Source: Virgibacillus litoralis
GTDB taxonomy: Bacteria > Bacillota > Bacilli > Bacillales > Amphibacillaceae
NCBI RefSeq assembly: GCF_017873675.1
Contig: NZ_JAGGKK010000008.1
Coordinates: 91,905-155,904, forward strand
Reading direction: 5' to 3'
DNA: 64,000 nucleotides
This document shows positions 18,909 through 27,794 of this stretch, one piece after another. The notes below the pieces were generated by a model. The model saw nothing but the letters and a program-made list of their open reading frames with translations, did not search any database and was not told the origin of the DNA. Both the position numbers and the translations under genes were made by a program. The stretch's first letter is position 1; the number at the start of each line of letters is the position of its first letter.

Positions 18909-20945
18909 ATGAGAAAATTTTTCCGATTAAAGAAAAGCAAGTTAATTCTATTATTTCCTATAAGTATTTTTATACTTGGGATTGTTTGCCTTGCAGGGGT
19001 TTATTTGGTGAGCTTTTTGCTCGGTCCCCCAAAACTTACGACCGATCAAAATACAATTTATTATAGCATAAATGAAGAAGTGATTGGCGAAGAACGAGGT
19101 GCGGAAAATCGGTATTGGGTAGATTTGAAGGAAATGTCACCCCATTTAATTAAAGCAACCCTTGCGATTGAGGATCAGTATTTTTATAGACATAATGGAT
19201 TTGATTTGAAACGAATCGCTGGTGCGGTATTATCTGATTTAAAGAGTTTTTCATTAAAAGAAGGTGCCAGTACACTGACGCAGCAATATGCCAGGAACTT
19301 ATATTTAACACATGATAAAACGTGGTCACGTAAACTAAAGGAAGCTTTTCATACAGTAAGGATCGAAATGTACTACTCCAAAAATGAAATTCTGGAGGGC
19401 TATTTAAATACGATTTACTATGGCCATGGTGCACATGGTATTGAAGCGGCAAGCAGGTATTTTTTTAACAAATCTTCTAGTGCGTTATCTTTAGCTGAAG
19501 CATCAATGCTTGCTGCAATTCCAAAAGGCCCTACCTATTATTCACCACTTAATGACCGGGATAATGCCGAAGAAAGGCAAAAACGAATTTTAGGGCTAAT
19601 GCAGGATGACGGCGACATTACAGAACAGGAGTATTTTTTAGCCAGCCGGGAAGACCTTGCCTTCACAAAACGGGAAGAACGGGCAAAGATTGCAGCAGCA
19701 CCTTATTTTCAGGACACTGTTTTAATAGAAGCTGCTGATATATTAAACGTGGAATCTGAATTAGTTCGGTCAGGCGGATATAAAATTCATACGACATTGG
19801 ATGTGGACCTTCAGCAAGAACTGGAACGCAGCGCCAAACATGTTATTCAGCCTGAGAGCGAAATAAATATCGGCGCAATGGTTATGGACCCGACAACAGG
19901 CGGCATCCGTGCTTTATTAGGTGGAAGAGATTATCAAAAAAGCGAGTTTAACCGTGCCATTAGTGCGAAGCGGATGCCAGGGTCAGCCTTTAAACCATTT
20001 TTATATTACGCCGCCTTAAACAATGGCTATACACCAAGCACAATGTTGATGAGTAAACCGACATCATTTGAACTCGAGGATGGAAAAGTATATCAGCCGA
20101 GTAACTATAACGGGTATTACGCGAATGAGGAGATATCGTTAGCTCAGGCAATAGCTTTATCTGATAACGTCTATGCGGTTCGAACGAATCTATTCCTTGG
20201 CGCTGACACACTTGTTGATACTGCTAGAAAAGTTGGTATTGACGGTGACTTGCCTGCTGTACCGTCATTAGCCCTCGGAACGGCAGCAGTATCTGTGGAG
20301 GATATGGTTACAGGATATGGCACAATAGCTAATGGCGGTAATCAAATAGAAGGACATACCATCACAAAAATTATTGATCGGTATGGACAAACGGTATTCG
20401 AAAGAGACCAAGAAGAAGGTAAACAAGTACTTGATCCTGAGTCCGCATTTATATTGACTCATTTAATGACTGGGATGTTTGATCGTTCATTGGATGGATA
20501 TATGGCAGTGACAGGATCTTCAATTGCTAATCAATTGAGTCGTACTTATGCTGGAAAATCCGGGACAACGAACACAGACAGTTGGATGATGGGCTATAGC
20601 CCCTCACTTGTTGCAGGTATATGGACAGGCTATGATAATAACGCCCCTATGGAAAAAACTGCAGAAGTCAGCTATGCCAAAGACGTATGGGCAGGATTTA
20701 TGGAAGCAGCCCATAAAGATTTGCCATTACAAAGATTCACCGCTCCATCAGGTGTTGTAGGATTGCCAATTGATCCTGACTCAGGCGAGCGTGCAACAGC
20801 ATATTGTGATACAAGCCGTGTCATGTATTTTGAGAAAGGAACGGAGCCAACAGAATATTGCTCAGTCCACTTACCCGATAGCAAATCACAAGAAAATAAA
20901 AAACAAAAAGGAATGCTCCAGAAATGGTTTGACAAACTGTTCTAG
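18909..20945 (+). CDS. pbpG: Class A penicillin-binding protein, PbpG-like
   Basis: A bifunctional peptidoglycan glycosyltransferase and transpeptidase of 678 residues, anchored by one N-terminal membrane helix (residues about 11-37). Glycosyltransferase motifs EDQYFYRHNGFD, GASTLTQQ and KNEILEGYLNTIYYG are present. The transpeptidase has S359 in GSAFK, SDN in ALSDNVYAV and KSGTTN near the end. In B. subtilis the gene at this position, pbpG, encodes PBP2d, which acts redundantly with PbpF in early spore peptidoglycan synthesis. The start at 18909 follows a GGAG site. A very strong terminator follows. Confidence 0.88.
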   Translation: MRKFFRLKKSKLILLFPISIFILGIVCLAGVYLVSFLLGPPKLTTDQNTIYYSINEEVIGEERGAENRYWVDLKEMSPHLIKATLAIEDQYFYRHNGFDLKRIAGAVLSDLKSFSLKEGASTLTQQYARNLYLTHDKTWSRKLKEAFHTVRIEMYYSKNEILEGYLNTIYYGHGAHGIEAASRYFFNKSSSALSLAEASMLAAIPKGPTYYSPLNDRDNAEERQKRILGLMQDDGDITEQEYFLASREDLAFTKREERAKIAAAPYFQDTVLIEAADILNVESELVRSGGYKIHTTLDVDLQQELERSAKHVIQPESEINIGAMVMDPTTGGIRALLGGRDYQKSEFNRAISAKRMPGSAFKPFLYYAALNNGYTPSTMLMSKPTSFELEDGKVYQPSNYNGYYANEEISLAQAIALSDNVYAVRTNLFLGADTLVDTARKVGIDGDLPAVPSLALGTAAVSVEDMVTGYGTIANGGNQIEGHTITKIIDRYGQTVFERDQEEGKQVLDPESAFILTHLMTGMFDRSLDGYMAVTGSSIANQLSRTYAGKSGTTNTDSWMMGYSPSLVAGIWTGYDNNAPMEKTAEVSYAKDVWAGFMEAAHKDLPLQRFTAPSGVVGLPIDPDSGERATAYCDTSRVMYFEKGTEPTEYCSVHLPDSKSQENKKQKGMLQKWFDKLF

Positions 20946-20977
20946 AAGAGGTGCGGATGGTTGGCTGCCTGTTCCGA

Positions 20978-20997
20978 GTGGTGCCTGTCACTTCCCG
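20978..20997 (+). repeat. 20-mer intergenic motif after pbpG
   Basis: GTGGTGCCTGTCACTTCCCG is an exact reverse complement of 51347-51366, after the antiporter gene. In both cases it reads in this orientation downstream of the stop codon in the direction of transcription. Related GTGCCTGACAC-type motifs are frequent in Bacillaceae genomes, as far as I know. Confidence 0.7.
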
Positions 20998-21036
20998 GTT
21001 TTTGTCAAACTTTGTCGAGCGGAGCTACACCAAAAT

Positions 21037-21089
21037 AAAAGAAGCTGACTCCCGTAAGGTCAACCTTACATTTGGAGTCAGCTTCTTTT
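21037..21089 (+). terminator. Terminator of pbpG (long double hairpin)
   Basis: AAAAGAAGCTGACTCC (21037-21052) pairs perfectly with GGAGTCAGCTTCTTTT (21074-21089), followed by TT. The loop itself forms a GTAAGG/CCTTAC stem. It may also serve ywhD from the other side. Confidence 0.93.
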
Positions 21090-21196
21090 TTGTCCTAGCA
21101 ATACATGAGTTAGCCCATGTATATACATTTTACAAATTTCTTGATTAAAGTACAAGTTGTAAATGAATTGTTCATAATACGGTCACAAAATGTTCA

Positions 21197-21718
21197 TTAT
21201 TTTGGAAGTACTTCTTTTAACTCATCTGTAGAATTATTCCACATATCTCCACCTTCAAAATCGGCAAGGAAATCCTTTAATAGCTTTTTCGAATGATCAT
21301 CCATGTGTTCAAGCATAATCTTGCCCTTCAATGATTTCTCCATGTGGGTCACATGCTCAGGCATTGATTTATAAGCTCGTTTGATTGAACGATCAACACG
21401 AACTTCACTTCCACAAACACCAGAAAAATAGGCACCATTTTTATTTTTTTCAACATTTACCCAAACAATCCAATATAATTTTCCATTTGGTACTTCATCT
21501 TTGTTAGGTAAAAATTTAACACGTCGTTCTATTTCACTTCGGGCATGCATTGCTCCCATATCTACAAACGCACGATCTTCATTTGGATCTATAATAACCG
21601 GGGACATATTTTCCAGACTGACTGTACCGGCACCATACCCTCCGTGACCGTCCGTTGAATCATCTTTAAGTATTGTAAATTGATTTGTCTTCTTTTTATT
21701 TTGATCTTCTGAACTCAC
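21197..21718 (-). CDS. ywhD: YwhD family protein
   Basis: A 173-residue conserved Bacillaceae protein of unknown function. The typical opening NQFTILKDDSTDGHGGYGAG and the block FVDMGAMHARSEIERRVKF identify the family. It is soluble, with no signal sequence. GTG start behind AGGAGGG. It follows ywgA and ywfO on the same strand, and pbpG converges on it, the same neighbourhood as in B. subtilis. Confidence 0.85.
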   Translation of the reverse strand: MSSEDQNKKKTNQFTILKDDSTDGHGGYGAGTVSLENMSPVIIDPNEDRAFVDMGAMHARSEIERRVKFLPNKDEVPNGKLYWIVWVNVEKNKNGAYFSGVCGSEVRVDRSIKRAYKSMPEHVTHMEKSLKGKIMLEHMDDHSKKLLKDFLADFEGGDMWNNSTDELKEVLPK

Positions 21719-21844
21719 TTTCGGAACCCTCCTACATAGGTTTTAATTATTATTCTAGCATAACCGCAGGCTCCATTTCATCCATTACAATTTAAGACTA
21801 AGTAAAACGCGATCTGTTTTACGTTACAAGTGAACCCACCATAA

Positions 21845-22345
21845 TTAATGAGGTGGGTTAATTGCCTTAATAAATTGGGTTGCTTCAGTTATTTCATCAT
21901 TCGTATACTTTTGCTTTGGCTTGACGGTATGTATCTTTTCAGCCATGTCCGACTCCGTTAAATCATCAAAATAAAGCATGGTCGATACAAGTTCAAGAAA
22001 GCGCGAACTCTTTCCTTTCAATAATTGAATCTGCTTTGTCATATCAGGCATGTTCAAATTAAACTGATTTAAAAATCTCTGACCATCCACAGTAATGCTG
22101 TAATTATATTGAAAGTAGTTACTCTTTTCCTCTTTTTCCTCAGCAATAAAGCCTAGATTACATAATTCCTCTGTCCGAAGCGATAGTTCTTCTGAGTATG
22201 GACCATAGAAATGAAATTGGTATTTTTCCTCAAATGGCATATCACATTTTTGTAAAATATAAATCATCTTCTGCAGCTTTTTCCGGCCGGTAACTTCATT
22301 TGCCACAGAAAAAAATTGCATTAATTTCGCATGATTAGTTAACAT
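21845..22345 (-). CDS. ywgA: YwgA family protein
   Basis: A 166-residue protein with the layout of YwgA, a small protein of unknown function. Recognisable blocks are GRKKLQKMIYILQKCDMPF and FYGPYSEELSLRTEELCNLG, reminiscent of a winged-helix fold. The start is taken as ATG 22345 (MLTNHAKLMQFF) behind AAGGAG, which overlaps the ywfO end by 11 bases. That close overlap suggests translational coupling. A longer start seven codons upstream is less likely. Confidence 0.8.
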   Translation of the reverse strand: MLTNHAKLMQFFSVANEVTGRKKLQKMIYILQKCDMPFEEKYQFHFYGPYSEELSLRTEELCNLGFIAEEKEEKSNYFQYNYSITVDGQRFLNQFNLNMPDMTKQIQLLKGKSSRFLELVSTMLYFDDLTESDMAEKIHTVKPKQKYTNDEITEATQFIKAINPPH

Positions 22346-23654
22346 TATTTCCCGCTCCTTCACCATATAATAACTCTAAAATTCTTCGTTTGGCTGGGCA
22401 ATCATCATTAAGGTCATCCAACAAATCTCTAGGAAAATACAGCTTATGATCCGTACGTTTTTTTCCTGAGATCGCTTCAACGATGTCCGAATGACGGGAA
22501 AGCTCTTTCAGTTCATCATTAGGCATCATCAAATGAATCGGGAGTCGTTCTTCCTCTTCACCAGGCCGGTAAAAATCGTATGGTAAATCAGATGATGAAT
22601 CGACCACAAGGTAATACTCAGGATCAATCCCGGCCTCCTGAAACAACCGATAAAGCTCCATCCACTCGTTCATTTGCTGGTTCGGATTAAATTCAATATA
22701 TTTAAACAGGCGACGGTTCATAAACCGTTCACACAAATCACTTAAGATCTCGTCATCTTCTTCCTGCCATAATTGAAAATAGTAAGAGACAATTGATTCG
22801 TCCAGTCTCAGGTAATCAGCTAAATCGACGTCTTCCTTAAAAAATGAAATAAAGTGCATTGGCTTCAGTTTAAAGGTATAATTTGTCTCAAATAAATATT
22901 TGGCACGATGGAGAATTTTTGACAGAATTACTTCTGCACTTCTCGTTACAGGGTGAAAATAGACCTGCCAGTACATTTGGTAGCGACTCATGATATAGTC
23001 TTCCACCGCGTGCATTCCACTTGATTTAATGACAACCTGATCGTCAATCGGCCGCATCACACGTAAAATTCGTTCCATATCAAAATGTCCATAGCTGACA
23101 CCAGTGAAATAAGCATCACGTTGCAGGTAATCCATCCGATCAGCATCAATCTGACTCGAAATGAGACTGACAACTAACTTGTCCTCATATGTTTTATCGA
23201 TTACATCGGCAACTTTTTTAGAAAAACCAGGTGAAACACGCTCTAAAATTGTATGTATATGTGTGTCACCCATAATTATTTGTTGGGTAAAATGCTCATG
23301 ATCAAGCTTAAAAACTTTTTCAAACGAATGGGAAAATGGTCCATGACCCAGATCGTGCAGTAAAGCCGCACATAAGCACAGCAAACGCTCATCATCATTC
23401 CAATGTGGACGGTTTTCGAAATTATAAAGAATCCGGCGGACAATTTCATAAACGCCTAATGAATGGTTAAAGCGGCTATGTTCTGCTCCATGAAAAGTTA
23501 AATTGGTCGTTCCAAGCTGTTTAATCCGGCGTAAACGCTGAAATTCCGGTGCAGCAATTAAATCCCAGATCACACGATCCTTTACGTGAACATATCTATG
23601 GACGGGATCTTTAAATACTTTTTCTTCATTTAATTGTTCATCTTTGTACGCCAT
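22335..23654 (-). CDS. ywfO: HD-domain phosphohydrolase YwfO
   Basis: A 439-residue HD-superfamily metal-dependent phosphohydrolase of the dGTPase/SAMHD-like branch. The metal site is visible as H(79)NHSLGVYE-type and LLHDLGHGPFSHSFE (the HD pair). Later QIDADRMDYLQRDAYFTGV is the conserved D-containing block of the family. The exact substrate is unknown; nucleoside triphosphates are suspected for the family. The start MAYKDEQLNEEKVFKDPVHRY at 23654 is chosen because B. subtilis YwfO begins the same way. The frame extends 24 codons further upstream without a good ribosome site. Confidence 0.88.
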   Translation of the reverse strand: MAYKDEQLNEEKVFKDPVHRYVHVKDRVIWDLIAAPEFQRLRRIKQLGTTNLTFHGAEHSRFNHSLGVYEIVRRILYNFENRPHWNDDERLLCLCAALLHDLGHGPFSHSFEKVFKLDHEHFTQQIIMGDTHIHTILERVSPGFSKKVADVIDKTYEDKLVVSLISSQIDADRMDYLQRDAYFTGVSYGHFDMERILRVMRPIDDQVVIKSSGMHAVEDYIMSRYQMYWQVYFHPVTRSAEVILSKILHRAKYLFETNYTFKLKPMHFISFFKEDVDLADYLRLDESIVSYYFQLWQEEDDEILSDLCERFMNRRLFKYIEFNPNQQMNEWMELYRLFQEAGIDPEYYLVVDSSSDLPYDFYRPGEEEERLPIHLMMPNDELKELSRHSDIVEAISGKKRTDHKLYFPRDLLDDLNDDCPAKRRILELLYGEGAGNNVN

Positions 23655-23751
23655 TTTTCCAACCCGTTTCTTTTCGACATTATTTATTTTATTATATAAT
23701 GAATAACCTAAGGATAAAAGAGCCAATCTTTATGAGCAAAAGGAGAAAACT

Positions 23752-24603
23752 ATGAAAAACTGGAAGGAAATCATCAGGCACAAGCAGTTTCGCTATCTCG
23801 ATCATTCAAAAGAAAATTTTTTTGATCAAAAAGCTTATACAGCATTAACGTCGTTTGCAATTGATGATGTACTGGCGCTATCTGTCGGCGGAAAAAACAC
23901 CGCTCCCGCAATAAGGTTATGGGTACACCCTGATACTGTTGTGTTAGGCATTCCCGATGCACGTATACCTTTTATTGAAGAAGGTGTGGAGCTGCTAAGC
24001 GAACAGGGATATCAAGTTGTTGTCCGAAATTCCGGAGGGTTAGCAGTCGCACTTGACGCAGGTGTTTTGAATATTTCGCTGATCCTGCCTGATGTAAAGC
24101 ATATCTCTATTCATGATTGTTATGAGGCGATGGTCAGCTTTATCCAGTACATGCTACGTGATTTGACAAATGATATAGAAGCATATGAAATTGTCGGTTC
24201 CTATTGCCCTGGTGACTACGATTTAAGTATTGGGGGCAGAAAATTTGCCGGAATTTCGCAGCGTCGTGTAAAAGATGGAGCTTCCATTCAAATATACTTG
24301 GATGTAGAAGGAAAAGGCATTGAACGAGCAGCATTAATACGTGATTTTTATAGTGTGGGGATTAAAGGCGCTGAAACCAAGTTTTCCTATCCAGATGTTG
24401 ATCCATCAACAATGGCTTCGCTAACAGAACTTCTAGGGGCAAAAATAAGTGTCGATGGAATGAAGGATCGTGTTTTGGAATCGCTCGAGCATTTTAGCAA
24501 TATGATTGTAACGGATGAATTTTCTGCTGATGAACTGGAGGCTTTTAAAACAAGATACGAACAAATGGTCAAGCGGAATGAGAAAATAGCTGGGATGCAG
24601 TGA
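23752..24603 (+). CDS. lipL: Octanoyl-[GcvH]:protein N-octanoyltransferase
   Basis: LipL moves octanoyl groups from the glycine-cleavage protein GcvH to E2 subunits of dehydrogenase complexes in the Bacillus lipoate pathway. The 283-residue protein has the biotin/lipoate-ligase fold. Its signature RNSGGLAVALDAGVLNISL and the catalytic cysteine C152 in GSYCPGDYDLSIGGRKFAGI are intact. The gene lies next to pta and hemQ, as in B. subtilis (ywfL-pta-ywfI). It starts about 100 bases from ywfO, divergently. An array of short repeats starts at its stop codon. Confidence 0.92.
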   Translation: MKNWKEIIRHKQFRYLDHSKENFFDQKAYTALTSFAIDDVLALSVGGKNTAPAIRLWVHPDTVVLGIPDARIPFIEEGVELLSEQGYQVVVRNSGGLAVALDAGVLNISLILPDVKHISIHDCYEAMVSFIQYMLRDLTNDIEAYEIVGSYCPGDYDLSIGGRKFAGISQRRVKDGASIQIYLDVEGKGIERAALIRDFYSVGIKGAETKFSYPDVDPSTMASLTELLGAKISVDGMKDRVLESLEHFSNMIVTDEFSADELEAFKTRYEQMVKRNEKIAGMQ

Positions 24604-24757
24604 TTTATCGACTGGAAAAGATCGTTTATCGACCGGGGATTTCATTTATCGACTGCAATAACTGTATATCAACTGGATATTCTGTTTATCAACCTGTATA
24701 CCCATATATCAACCTGAAAGCTCATTTATCAACCAACCAGCATACGATATCAACTTA
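24601..24757 (+). repeat. Array of degenerate 20-bp repeats after lipL
   Basis: Seven to eight units with a steady period of about 20 bases begin at the stop codon. The core is TTTATCGACTGG, drifting to TATATCAACCTG towards the far end. It sits between lipL and the bidirectional terminator. The core differs from the GCTCRAGTT arrays. Confidence 0.8.
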
Positions 24758-24758
24758 A

Positions 24759-24797
24759 AAAGGCTTACAGCAGATCTTCAACCTGCTGCAAGCCTTT
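24759..24797. terminator. Terminator between lipL and pta
   Basis: AAAGGCTTACAGCAG (24759-24773) pairs with CTGCTGCAAGCCTTT (24783-24797), with one A/C mismatch, followed by ATTTTGG. T-rich on the plus strand, A-rich before it, so it may work both ways. Confidence 0.8.
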
Positions 24798-24812
24798 ATT
24801 TTGGTTTAAGAA

Positions 24813-24885
24813 ACTATAAAATTTAAGTGCTGTGGTTAACTGGACTCCAGAATCAGCCACATCCAGCTTTAGCGCCTTTGTTTTT
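24813..24885. repeat. 73-bp repeat R2, copy 1
   Basis: It begins ACTATAAAATTTAAGTGCTG and carries AATCAGCCAC and the CCAGCTTTAGCGC core. About 88 percent identical by eye to 59312-59382. Both copies lie between convergent genes, directly beside the 3' end of the minus-strand gene. Confidence 0.75.
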
Positions 24886-24889
24886 CCCA

Positions 24890-25858
24890 TTACGCTTGTG
24901 CTGCTGTAATGATTGCCAGTTTATAAACATCGTCCGCGCTGCACCCTCGCGATAAATCATTCACCGGTTTGTTGAGCCCTTGCAGGACTGGACCTACTGC
25001 CTCAAACTCGCCTAGTCGTTGGGCTATTTTATACCCGATGTTTCCCGCTTCAAGACTTGGAAAAATAAACACATTCGCATCGCCGTTAAGAACGGAATCC
25101 GGAGCCTTTTTCGAAGCAACACTTGGAACAAATGCTGCATCAAACTGAAACTCACCATCGATTATGAGTGAAGGATTTTTTTCTTTTGCAAGATCCAATG
25201 CGTTAACAACTTTATCTGTTTCTTCCGACTTGGCCGATCCTTTTGTCGAAAAACTAAGCATCGCAATACGTGGATCTACATCAAACAATTCGGCAGTAAC
25301 AGCACTCTCTACTGCTATCTCAGCCAGATCCTGACTGTCAGGGTTAATGTTGATTGCACAATCTGCAAACACATATTTTTCATCGTTACGAACCATGATA
25401 AATACGCCTGAGGTCTTGTTAATCCCATTCTTTGTTTTTATAATCTGTAATGCGGGTCTAACGGTATCTGCAGTTGAATGTGTCGCACCACTAACAAGTC
25501 CATCTGCCTGGTTCATGTATACAAGCATCGTTCCAAAATAATTCTCATCAAGCAAGATTTCACGTGCCTGTTCAGCGGTAACTTTTCCTTTACGACGTTC
25601 AACAAACGTTTCCACCATTAAATCAAATTCAGCAAAGTCTTTTGGTTCCATCAATTTACATGTAGCAATATCAACACCAATTTCTTCAGCTTTCTGTTTC
25701 ATCTTGCTACGATCGCCTAATAAAACAGGTGTTAAAATACCAGCTGCACCAAGCTGGCTAGCCGCTGTCAGAATTCGTTCATCCATCCCCTCCGGAAAAA
25801 CGATAGATTTGTCAGTTGTTTTTATTTTATCACTTAATTGATCAAAAAGATTACTCAT
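24890..25858 (-). CDS. pta: Phosphate acetyltransferase
   Basis: Pta (322 residues) interconverts acetyl-CoA and acetyl phosphate, the first step of acetate overflow. The family pattern is clear: FPEGMDERILTAASQLGAAG near the start, GLVSGATHSTADTVRPALQI in the middle and the C-terminal GLNKPVNDLSRGCSADDVY. It is the short single-domain type usual in Bacillus. ATG start behind AGGAGGTG. It is divergent from hemQ. I did not see a cre site in its 160-base upstream region, although pta is CcpA-activated in B. subtilis. Confidence 0.95.
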   Translation of the reverse strand: MSNLFDQLSDKIKTTDKSIVFPEGMDERILTAASQLGAAGILTPVLLGDRSKMKQKAEEIGVDIATCKLMEPKDFAEFDLMVETFVERRKGKVTAEQAREILLDENYFGTMLVYMNQADGLVSGATHSTADTVRPALQIIKTKNGINKTSGVFIMVRNDEKYVFADCAININPDSQDLAEIAVESAVTAELFDVDPRIAMLSFSTKGSAKSEETDKVVNALDLAKEKNPSLIIDGEFQFDAAFVPSVASKKAPDSVLNGDANVFIFPSLEAGNIGYKIAQRLGEFEAVGPVLQGLNKPVNDLSRGCSADDVYKLAIITAAQA

Positions 25859-26059
25859 GATTGAGCACCTCCTATTAGCGTTATGTTCTAGTTAAAATGA
25901 TAATTGATTATCCAGTCTATTAAAAGAAATCACCCTTGATTTTTGCAGTAATTTTGACGGAGTGGTGACAAAACCTTATTCCATGATTATCGTTCCCTAA
26001 TTATGATATAGTAAAAATATATGATGATTAATTTCAAATTGATGAAGGAGAGATATAGA

Positions 26060-26800
26060 ATGGCAGCAGAAGCAGTTGAAACCTTGGATGGCTGGTATTG
26101 TTTGCATGATTTACGTACGATTGACTGGACATCCTGGAAATATGCATCCAGTGAAGAACGCGAATCAGCAATCCATGAATTTAAAAACCTACTTACCAAA
26201 TGGGAAGCAGTTGAAAATGAAGAAAATGGAAGTCATGTTTTATATAAAGTTGTTGGCCAAAAAGCTGATTTAATGTTTATGTTTTTGCGTCCAACTATGA
26301 ATGAACTGACTGATATTGAAACGGAATTTAATAAATCAAAATTTGCCGAGTTTCTACTTCCTGCCCATTCGTATGTATCAGTTGTTGAGCTTTCGAAATA
26401 TGGCCCTCAGCATGCGGAGGATGATCCAAGAACACAGGAACGCCTGAAACCGATTCTGCCTAAATGGGAGCATATCAGTTTCTACCCGATGAACAAAAGT
26501 CGCGATGGCGAAGATAACTGGTATTCAGTTGATTTTAAAGATCGGGCAAAATTACTTTATGAACATAGTAAAACAGGTCGAAAATACGCAGGTAATATTA
26601 AGCAAATTATCACCGGTTCATTCGGTTTTGATGACTGGGAGTGGGGCGTAACCCTTTTTGCTCATGATCCATTACAGCTGAAAAAAATTGTTTACGAAAT
26701 GCGCTTTGATGAAGTAAGTGCACGATTCGGTGAGTTCGGCGAATTTTTCGTTGGAAATCACTTGGCAAAAGATGATATTGACGCTTATTTACACGTATAG
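26060..26800 (+). CDS. hemQ: Coproheme decarboxylase HemQ
   Basis: HemQ (246 residues, chlorite-dismutase-like fold) turns iron-coproporphyrin III into protoheme in the Gram-positive heme pathway. The catalytic tyrosine Y142 and neighbour K146 are in FYPMNKSR. The proximal heme ligand H169 is in [12 protein letters not shown]. The start is ATG 26060 ([13 protein letters not shown]) behind GAAGGAG; the open frame 13 codons further upstream is not used. It is divergent from pta, as in B. subtilis. A clear terminator follows. Confidence 0.94.
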   Translation: MAAEAVETLDGWYCLHDLRTIDWTSWKYASSEERESAIHEFKNLLTKWEAVENEENGSHVLYKVVGQKADLMFMFLRPTMNELTDIETEFNKSKFAEFLLPAHSYVSVVELSKYGPQHAEDDPRTQERLKPILPKWEHISFYPMNKSRDGEDNWYSVDFKDRAKLLYEHSKTGRKYAGNIKQIITGSFGFDDWEWGVTLFAHDPLQLKKIVYEMRFDEVSARFGEFGEFFVGNHLAKDDIDAYLHV

Positions 26801-26810
26801 ACTGGATGAA

Positions 26811-26835
26811 ATTGTCTCGATACATTCGAGGCAAT
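26811..26835 (+). terminator. Terminator of hemQ
   Basis: ATTGTCTCGA (26811-26820) pairs with TCGAGGCAAT (26826-26835) with one G-T pair, followed by TTTTTTTG. The remaining 390 bases to gerQ show no gene. GATACAAT at 27052-27059 resembles a SigE -10, but I see no matching -35. Confidence 0.85.
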
Positions 26836-27229
26836 TTTTTTGTTTAATTGGAAGGTGAAACTTCAAATTCTTCAACCTAAAATAGACAGCTTTAACCACA
26901 ACTCACACATACACATGTTAGGCTCATTCCTGCAAACTACAAAAATTCCTTTTAGGACAGTCATTATTCCGCCCATACTTACATACACATATTTAGTAGA
27001 CCTAACCAGCACGAGTACAGAAACGTAGTGTGTTTGGTGTGGCTCTTATTCGATACAATCAAAAATAATGCGTGCTGAAGCTTATTTATACTTTCTTAAC
27101 TTCCAAGCAAATTATTAGCGGAAAAAGGTACTATGCCCGCCAATGGAACAGAGAGAGATACAAAGCACATTGTTACTTTGCACCAACAGCATCAAAATGT
27201 CCAAAAGCATACTAATAGGAGGTTTTTTT

Positions 27230-27721
27230 ATGAGTGAGAACGAGAGAAATGAGAATCAAGGCTTTACAAATTCCTACCAGCAATATCCTTACTATTACTA
27301 TCCACAATTTTCTCCAGCTTATTATCCAGCTTATGACCCTAGACAAGTGCCTCAGAGTCCGCAAAACCAGCAAGCCCAACAAGCACAACAGGCACAACAG
27401 CAACAACAAGCTGATGGCATGGGGCAACTTGGTACTGGCCAACTTCCAATGGAGCAATCGTACATTGAAAATATTCTTCGGCTGAATGAGGGAAAAGCTG
27501 CTACTGTGTATATGACATTTGAAAATAATAGTCAATGGAATGCTAAAGTTTTTAGAGGAATTATTGAAGCAGCCGGAAGAGACCATATCATTTTAAGTGA
27601 TCCTCAATCAGGAAAAAGGTATTTACTGTTAATGATATACCTTGACTATATAACTTTTGATGAGGAAATAAATTACTCATACCCGTTTGGAAATGGAGAA
27701 TCAGTATACCCATCAAGATAA
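27230..27721 (+). CDS. gerQ: Spore coat protein GerQ
   Basis: GerQ is an inner spore-coat protein needed to place the cortex hydrolase CwlJ. The 163-residue protein has a Tyr/Pro/Gln-rich N-terminal half (YQQYPYYYYPQ..., then a run of Gln-Gln-Ala repeats at residues 43-59) and the conserved C-terminal domain from about residue 70 (QSYIENILRLNEGKAATVYM, then DYITFDEEI). ATG at 27230 follows TAGGAGG. In B. subtilis lysines near the N-terminus are crosslinked by the transglutaminase Tgl. Here there is no lysine before residue 84 or so, so that route of crosslinking seems absent. Confidence 0.92.
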   Translation: MSENERNENQGFTNSYQQYPYYYYPQFSPAYYPAYDPRQVPQSPQNQQAQQAQQAQQQQQADGMGQLGTGQLPMEQSYIENILRLNEGKAATVYMTFENNSQWNAKVFRGIIEAAGRDHIILSDPQSGKRYLLLMIYLDYITFDEEINYSYPFGNGESVYPSR

Positions 27722-27741
27722 GCAACTGTTGAGCGTTAGAA

Positions 27742-27769
27742 AAACTTGGTATTAAACCAAGTTTTTCTA
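27742..27769 (+). terminator. Terminator of gerQ
   Basis: AAAAACTTGGT and ACCAAGTTTTT flank a four-base loop, about 20 bases after the gerQ stop and before the small membrane-protein gene. Confidence 0.8.
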
Positions 27770-27794
27770 TTATCAACAACTGGGGGAAGTTCAA

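Noticed and set aside
24601..24757. CRISPR array
   Set aside because: Units are 20 bases long with drifting sequence and no distinct spacers; no cas genes in the window. The same holds for the arrays at 9056, 12640 and 42589.
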